Positions 6,439 to 10,635 of a stretch of DNA of 10,635 bases are shown piece after piece. Origin of the DNA: an uncultured Oscillospiraceae bacterium (lineage in GTDB: Bacteria; Bacillota; Clostridia; Oscillospirales; Ruminococcaceae). The notes beneath the pieces were generated by a model. It ran no database searches. It was not told the DNA's origin and saw only the letters and a program-made list of their open reading frames with translations. Every line of letters begins with the position of its first letter. Positions within the stretch are counted from its first letter, which is position 1. Made by a program: the position numbers and the translations under genes. The stretch spans positions 1-10,635 of the forward strand of contig CAJTMU010000078.1 in assembly GCA_910577365.1 (NCBI GenBank). The letters run 5' to 3'.

Positions 6439-9400
6439 TTATTCCTCGTCCTCATTATCATCGCCGTCGAAATCATCATCGTCATCTTCGTCAAAGCCGA
6501 AGTCATCGGGATCCTCAGAATCGTCAAACAGCGGGTCTCCCGCAAGATCGTCCTCATCCTGATCCATTACCTCATAGCCTGCCGCGTTGAAGTCCTCCTC
6601 GTCAGAGCGGAAGTCCATATCAAAGCTGTTCTGTCCGTAGGAGTTGTCTGCCTCGTCCTCAGCATCGTCCTTAAGATCTATCTCAGCACCGTTTTCATCA
6701 AGTATCCTGATATCAAGACCAAGACCCTGAAGCTCGCTTATCATGACCTTGAAAGATTCGGGAACGCCCGGCTTCGGAACAGCATCGCCCTTCACAATAG
6801 CCTCATAGGTCTTCTGTCTGCCCATCAAGTCGTCGGATTTTACCGTGAGTATCTCTTGAAGAGTGTACGCCGCGCCGTAAGCCTCCAGCGCCCATACCTC
6901 CATCTCACCGAAACGCTGACCGCCGAACTGCGCCTTACCGCCAAGCGGCTGCTGCGTAACAAGGGAGTAGGGACCTGTGGAACGCGCATGAATTTTATCG
7001 TCAACAAGGTGATGCAGCTTGAGGTAGTACATATATCCGACGGTTACGGGAGCGTCGAATTTCTCACCCGTTCTGCCGTCTATAAGCTGCGTCTTACAAT
7101 CGTTTGACCAGCTCAGCTTGGTAAAGTCAATGCCGGGACTGTCCGCACCCGCAAGGCTGTCTCTCATGGAAGCCGCCTTGTCGTAAAGCTCGCGGATATC
7201 CTGCTCATGAGCGCCGTCGAATACGGGGGTAGATATCTTCCAGCCCAGCGCTCTCGCAACATAGCCCAAGTGAACCTCCAGAACCTGACCTATATTCATA
7301 CGGGAAGGAACGCCGAGAGGGTTAAGCACGATATCCAGCGGAGTACCGTCGGGCAGGAAAGGCATATCCTCAGTCTTGAGTATTCTCGAAACGACGCCCT
7401 TGTTGCCGTGGCGACCCGCCATCTTATCACCGACGGATATCTTGCGCTTCTGCGCGATATAAACGCGCACCTTTTCGTTTACGCCCGGGGACAGCTCGTC
7501 ACAGTTCTCGCGGTTAAACACCTTTACGTCAACCACTATTCCGCTTTCTCCGTGGGCAACTCTCAGCGAGTTGTCGCGCACCTCACGCGCCTTTTCGCCG
7601 AAAATTGCTCTCAGCAGCTTTTCCTCAGCGGTAAGCTCCGTCTCGCCCTTTGGCGATACTTTACCTACCAGAATATCTCCCGAATGAACCTCCGCGCCGA
7701 CGTGTATAATTCCGCGCTCGTCAAGATCCTTAAGCGCATCGTCGGAAAGGTTGGGTATATCGCGGGTTATCTCCTCCGGACCGAGCTTGGTTTCGCGGCA
7801 CTCCAGTTCATATTCTTCTATGTGGATTGAGGTGTAAACGTCGTTGTACACCAGCTTTTCATTGATAAGAACCGCGTCCTCATAGTTATAGCCCTCCCAT
7901 GTCATGAAACCGATAAGCGCGTTCTTTCCGAGAGCTATCTCGCCGTTCTTTGTCGCGGGACCGTCCGCAATAACGTCGCCCTTCTTTACTGCCTCGCCCT
8001 TTTCAACAATAGGACGCTGATTTACACAGTTGCCCTGGTTGGAGCGCTTGAACTTGATAAGCTTGTAAATACGCTCCTGCCCCAGCTCATTTTTGATGAT
8101 GATACGGTCGGCGCTTACCTCGGACACCACGCCGTCCTCCTTGGCGCATACCACTACACCGGAGTCCACTGCCGCCTTATACTCTATACCCGTGCCGACA
8201 ATAGAATTATCCGTTATCATAAGCGGAACAGCCTGCCTCTGCATGTTCGCGCCCATCAGCGCACGGTTCGCGTCGTCGTTCTCTAAGAAGGGTATCATAG
8301 CCGTAGCTACGGAAACCACCATCTTGGGAGAAACGTCCATGAAGTCCACCTTTTCGCGCTCTGTTTCAAGTATAGCGTCACGGCAGCGGGCGTTTACACG
8401 GGGTCTTGCAAAACAGCCGTTCTCGTCAAGCGGCTCGTTTGCCTGTGCGACAACATAGTTGTCCTCCATGTCCGCGGTCATGTAAACGACCTCGTCCAGA
8501 ACCTTGCCCGTAGCCTTGTCAACGCGGCGGTATGGCGCTTCGATAAATCCGTAAACGTTTATTCTCGCGAAGGTTGCCAGATAAGATATAAGTCCGATGT
8601 TGGGACCTTCAGGGGTCTCAATGGGACACATTCTTCCGTAGTGAGAATAGTGTACGTCGCGAACCTCAAATCCCGCTCTGTCTCTCGACAAACCGCCCGG
8701 ACCGAGCGACGACAGACGGCGCTTATGGGTAAGCTCCGCAAGCGGATTGTTCTGATCCATAAACTGCGACAGCGGCGAGGAGCCGAAAAACTCCTTCATA
8801 GCCGCAATGACCTGACGCGCGTTTATAAGCAGCGACGGGGTCATTCTCTCAGAGTCGTTTGCCTGCAAACCCATTCTCTCACGAATAGTGCGCTCCATAC
8901 GGGTAAAGCCTATTCTGAACTGGTTCTGAAGCAGCTCTCCAACGCAGCGGATACGCCTGTTTCCGAGATGGTCTATATCATCTATATCGCCAATTCCCTC
9001 GCAAAGGTTCATGAAATAGCTTACCGAGGCGTAGATATCGTCAAGCGTGATGTGCTTGGGGATAAGCTCCTCAACACGCTCCCTGATAAGCTGCGCGGTC
9101 TTTTCGGTATCGCCCGCGGCTTCCTCAAGGATTGCCGCGAGTACGCCGAAGCGCACCTGCTCATTCACACCGAGCGACTCAACGTCCATATCACCCGTGT
9201 AAAGCTTGATGTCCACCATGCCGTTTCCGACTACTCTTACCGTTCCCTCGCCGTCCTCTTTAAGCACGGCAACGCTGATAACGCCCGCGTTCTGAATTGC
9301 CATCGCGGCATCGGCGGTAATGACAGCGCCCTCCTCCGCGAGTATTTCTCCCGTAAGAGGAGCGATTACCGTTTCGGCGGCTTTTTTTCCCTTTAATCTC

Positions 9401-10257
9401 GCGGCAATGCCAAGCTTCTTATTATATTTATATCTTCCGAATCTGGACAAATCGTATCTTTTAGCATCAAAGAACAGGTTTTCCAGCGTTGTGCGGGAGC
9501 TTTCAACCGTTGCCGGCTCACCCGGACGCAGCTTGCGGTATACCTCAAGAAGCGCCTCTTCCTCGTTTTCGGTGCTGTCCTTGCCGCTGTCAATGGTGGA
9601 AGTTATACGCGGGTCGTCGCCGAATTTTTCCGTCAGCGAGGCGTTATCCGACAGACCGATAGCGCGCAGGAACGTGGTGCAGGCAAATTTTCTGTTTTTG
9701 TCTATTCTGACATAGAAAATATCGTTGGAATCCATCTCCAGCTCCAACCACGCGCCCCTGTTCGGGATAACCGTAGCCTTGAACAGCTTTTTGCCGGTTT
9801 TATCGTAATCAAAGCCGTAGTAAACTCCAGGAGAGCGCACCAGCTGAGATACTACAACGCGCTCTGACCCGTTGATGACAAACGTTCCGCTTTCGGTCAT
9901 CAGCGGAAGATCGCCCATGTATATCTCATTGTCCAGCAGCTCGCCCGTTTCCTTGTTCAGCAGTCTTGCGGTAACGCGCAGAGGCGCGGCGTAGGTAGCG
10001 TCGCGTTCCTTGCATTCCTCGATAGTGTACTTCGTCTTGTCGTCCAGACGATAATCTATAAACGAAAGCTCAAAACGTCCATTGCTGTCCACAACAGGGG
10101 AAACGTCCTTAAGCACCTCTTTGATACCGTCTTTAAGGAACCAGTCGTATGAGTCCTTCTGAATCCCTATGAGGTTAGGCATTTCAATAACCTCGCTGAT
10201 TTTGGAAAAACTCATTCGGGTGTTTTTTCCGAGCTGTACAGGCTTTACATTCACCAT
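6439..10257 (-). CDS. rpoB: DNA-directed RNA polymerase subunit beta, 1272 aa, with long acidic tail
   Basis: Beta forms the second pincer of RNA polymerase and binds rifampicin. Conserved blocks include SQLVRSPGVYY near the N-terminus, the rifampicin region FGSSPLSQFMDQNNPLAEL (491-509) with THKRRLSSLGPGG, CPIETPEGPNIGLI, the active-centre segment KMAGRHGNKG (945-954) with Lys945 and Lys953, and STGPYSLVTQQPLGGKAQFGGQRFGEMEVWALEAYGA divided over the clamp-anchoring C-terminus. The principal rifampicin contacts (E. coli Asp516, His526, Ser531) are D501, H511 and S516, so the common resistance changes are absent; the E. coli Gln510 position is Pro495. After the last conserved block the protein continues for about 76 residues with 39 Asp/Glu and one Arg, which makes it longer than B. 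subtilis beta (1193). I start it at ATG 10257, not the in-frame GTG 10269, because the ribosome binding site overlaps that GTG. Confidence 0.98.
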   Translation of the reverse strand: MVNVKPVQLGKNTRMSFSKISEVIEMPNLIGIQKDSYDWFLKDGIKEVLKDVSPVVDSNGRFELSFIDYRLDDKTKYTIEECKERDATYAAPLRVTARLLNKETGELLDNEIYMGDLPLMTESGTFVINGSERVVVSQLVRSPGVYYGFDYDKTGKKLFKATVIPNRGAWLELEMDSNDIFYVRIDKNRKFACTTFLRAIGLSDNASLTEKFGDDPRITSTIDSGKDSTENEEEALLEVYRKLRPGEPATVESSRTTLENLFFDAKRYDLSRFGRYKYNKKLGIAARLKGKKAAETVIAPLTGEILAEEGAVITADAAMAIQNAGVISVAVLKEDGEGTVRVVGNGMVDIKLYTGDMDVESLGVNEQVRFGVLAAILEEAAGDTEKTAQLIRERVEELIPKHITLDDIYASVSYFMNLCEGIGDIDDIDHLGNRRIRCVGELLQNQFRIGFTRMERTIRERMGLQANDSERMTPSLLINARQVIAAMKEFFGSSPLSQFMDQNNPLAELTHKRRLSSLGPGGLSRDRAGFEVRDVHYSHYGRMCPIETPEGPNIGLISYLATFARINVYGFIEAPYRRVDKATGKVLDEVVYMTADMEDNYVVAQANEPLDENGCFARPRVNARCRDAILETEREKVDFMDVSPKMVVSVATAMIPFLENDDANRALMGANMQRQAVPLMITDNSIVGTGIEYKAAVDSGVVVCAKEDGVVSEVSADRIIIKNELGQERIYKLIKFKRSNQGNCVNQRPIVEKGEAVKKGDVIADGPATKNGEIALGKNALIGFMTWEGYNYEDAVLINEKLVYNDVYTSIHIEEYELECRETKLGPEEITRDIPNLSDDALKDLDERGIIHVGAEVHSGDILVGKVSPKGETELTAEEKLLRAIFGEKAREVRDNSLRVAHGESGIVVDVKVFNRENCDELSPGVNEKVRVYIAQKRKISVGDKMAGRHGNKGVVSRILKTEDMPFLPDGTPLDIVLNPLGVPSRMNIGQVLEVHLGYVARALGWKISTPVFDGAHEQDIRELYDKAASMRDSLAGADSPGIDFTKLSWSNDCKTQLIDGRTGEKFDAPVTVGYMYYLKLHHLVDDKIHARSTGPYSLVTQQPLGGKAQFGGQRFGEMEVWALEAYGAAYTLQEILTVKSDDLMGRQKTYEAIVKGDAVPKPGVPESFKVMISELQGLGLDIRILDENGAEIDLKDDAEDEADNSYGQNSFDMDFRSDEEDFNAAGYEVMDQDEDDLAGDPLFDDSEDPDDFGFDEDDDDDFDGDDNEDEE

Positions 10258-10268
10258 CGGCTTTATCA

Positions 10269-10274
10269 CTCCTT
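10269..10274 (-). promoter_or_regulatory. Ribosome binding site that decides the rpoB start
   Basis: AAGGAG on the minus strand. Its last G is the first base of the in-frame GTG at 10267-10269, which therefore cannot be initiated from it. The next in-frame start, ATG 10255-10257, is 11 nt downstream, slightly long but workable. No other purine-rich site lies further upstream at a suitable distance. Confidence 0.75.
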
Positions 10275-10286
10275 ATAAAATTGCAT

Positions 10287-10355
10287 AAAATGCGGTCGGA
10301 ATTTGTCCGAAAAAGCATAAGAAAATCACAAAAAAATACCCGTTTTCCGCACTTT
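10287..10355 (-). promoter_or_regulatory. Predicted structure in the rpoB 5' leader
   Basis: The leader from about 10381 to 10258 can fold locally. UCGGA (10310-10306) and UCCGA (10300-10296) form a 5-bp hairpin with a 5-nt loop. Directly beside it CCGCAUUUU (10295-10287) can pair with AAAGUGCGG (10355-10347), nine pairs including one G-U, enclosing the hairpin. The enclosed stretch also has a run of seven U (10336-10330) with no strong stem before it, so I see no attenuator. Function unknown; individual stems are short and may be chance. Confidence 0.35.
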
Positions 10356-10387
10356 TCGCGCACAAATCCATTATGATACAGTTTATT

Positions 10388-10416
10388 ATTATACCACAAT
10401 CATGTCAATCTGTCAA
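10388..10416 (-). promoter_or_regulatory. Consensus sigma-A promoter for rpoBC with upstream A-tracts
   Basis: TTGACA (10416-10411), exactly 17 bp, and TATAAT (10393-10388), both perfect, with an extended -10 TGG immediately before TATAAT. The expected start is near 10381. Upstream, A-runs on the transcribed-sense strand at 10421-10426, 10433-10437, 10441-10444 and 10453-10457 resemble an UP element that binds the alpha C-terminal domains. A second TTGACA (10408-10403) sits 8 bp inside the first, only 9 bp from the -10, and is too close to work with it. Confidence 0.88.
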
Positions 10417-10423
10417 TAGGTTT

Positions 10424-10453
10424 TTTACACTATTTTTCTATTTTATGTATAAT
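10424..10453 (+). promoter_or_regulatory. Speculative divergent promoter on the plus strand
   Basis: TTTACA (10424-10429, five of six), 18 bp, then TATAAT (10448-10453). It faces away from rpoB and would give a transcript of about 75 nt before meeting the hairpin at 10498-10535. The stretch is very AT-rich, so a chance match is a serious possibility. Confidence 0.25.
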
Positions 10454-10497
10454 TTTTCTCTTAAAGGATACAGGATTTTCTACGTCCGCGCAAGTAA

Positions 10498-10535
10498 AAA
10501 ATTCTCCCTTGTTTTTGTGCATAAGGGAGAATTTT
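10498..10535 (-). terminator. Intrinsic terminator of an upstream gene, possibly bidirectional
   Basis: Two perfectly complementary 13-nt arms (10535-10523 and 10510-10498) around a 12-nt loop. On the minus strand the 3' arm ends in AAUUUU followed by two more U, giving a six-U run. This fits the end of a gene outside the window, commonly rplL in this position. On the plus strand the arm is followed by AUUUAAAU, a weaker tract, so it may also stop transcription coming the other way. It separates rpoBC from upstream transcription. Confidence 0.8.
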
Positions 10536-10635
10536 ATTTAAATATTAATTTATGCTATTTAAGATAAGTTGACAAAAAACAGAAATGCTTTTAAGAAATG
10601 ATGACCTAAAGCAAATTATTTAAAAGAATTTCCCG
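10536..10635. other. AT-rich flank without a recognisable gene
   Basis: From the rpoB start to the right edge (10258-10635) no protein-coding gene is visible; the leader, promoter and terminator account for most of it. The last 100 bases are strongly AT-rich. The only minus-strand frame open at the edge stops after nine codons and does not read like the Lys/Glu-rich end of L7/L12. A plus-strand TTGACA at 10569-10574 has only a poor -10 partner 17 bp on. I see nothing else here. Confidence 0.6.

Noticed and set aside
6439..6520. Repeated GTC/ATC triplets at the 3' end of rpoB as a microsatellite or CRISPR-like repeat
   Set aside because: The repetition is explained by Asp/Glu codons of the acidic tail; there is no regular repeat-spacer pattern.
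8641..9396. A 251-codon open frame on the plus strand, and many similar plus-strand frames opposite rpoB, rpoC, rpsL, rpsG and fusA
   Set aside because: Each lies wholly or mainly antisense to a certain, highly conserved gene, matches no family I recognise and has no convincing ribosome binding site. They are shadows of the codon bias of the real genes.
10388..10408. The inner TTGACA at 10408-10403 as the -35 box
   Set aside because: Only 9 bp separate it from TATAAT; the outer copy has the proper 17 bp.
10373..10567. A 64-codon plus-strand frame across the rpoB promoter region
   Set aside because: It runs through the rpoBC promoter and the terminator hairpin and encodes a low-complexity Phe/Ile-rich sequence typical of AT-rich noncoding DNA.
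10569..10596. Plus-strand TTGACA near the right edge as a promoter
   Set aside because: The hexamer 17 bp downstream is TAAGAA, only three of six matches, and no gene follows before the edge.

Overview
The window is a stretch of housekeeping chromosome from a bacterium that looks like a member of the Clostridia, most plausibly the Oscillospiraceae/Ruminococcaceae group (inferred from remembered family sequences, not from a search). The pointers are the gene order rpoB-rpoC-rpsL-rpsG-fusA, the Gram-positive type of S12 with its extra N-terminal segment, Firmicute-like beta and beta-prime sequences, strong GGAGG-type ribosome binding sites, and balanced-GC genes separated by very AT-rich spacers. 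All five genes lie on the minus strand, so transcription runs from high to low coordinates.

Reading in the direction of transcription: 10635-10536 is AT-rich with no recognisable gene. A 13-bp perfect hairpin with a U-run (10535-10498) looks like the terminator of an upstream gene outside the window. Next comes an exceptionally good sigma-A promoter (TTGACA, 17 bp, TGG, TATAAT; 10416-10388) preceded by A-tracts, then a leader of about 124 nt with predicted secondary structure, then rpoB (start reassigned to ATG 10257) and, 44 nt on, rpoC. These two encode the large catalytic subunits of RNA polymerase.

The rpoC-rpsL gap (2824-2584) is the most interesting part. It holds a small hairpin, a strong terminator hairpin, a sigma-A promoter whose -35 box lies inside the 3' arm of that terminator, and a second long hairpin (17 pairs) in the resulting rpsL leader. 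In both long hairpins the only non-Watson-Crick pairs are G-U in the minus-strand RNA, as expected if they act as RNA in that direction. The str genes follow: rpsL (S12), a 128-nt spacer with a possible internal promoter and a weak attenuator-like fold, rpsG (S7; start reassigned to GTG 2029), and fusA (EF-G), which runs off the left edge after 508 codons.

The products work together in gene expression: beta/beta-prime make RNA, S12 and S7 build the decoding and head regions of the 30S subunit, and EF-G drives translocation. I found no mobile element, CRISPR array, tRNA, rRNA or novel protein system. The observations worth following up are regulatory signals in the spacers, two start-codon corrections and a long acidic tail on RpoB.
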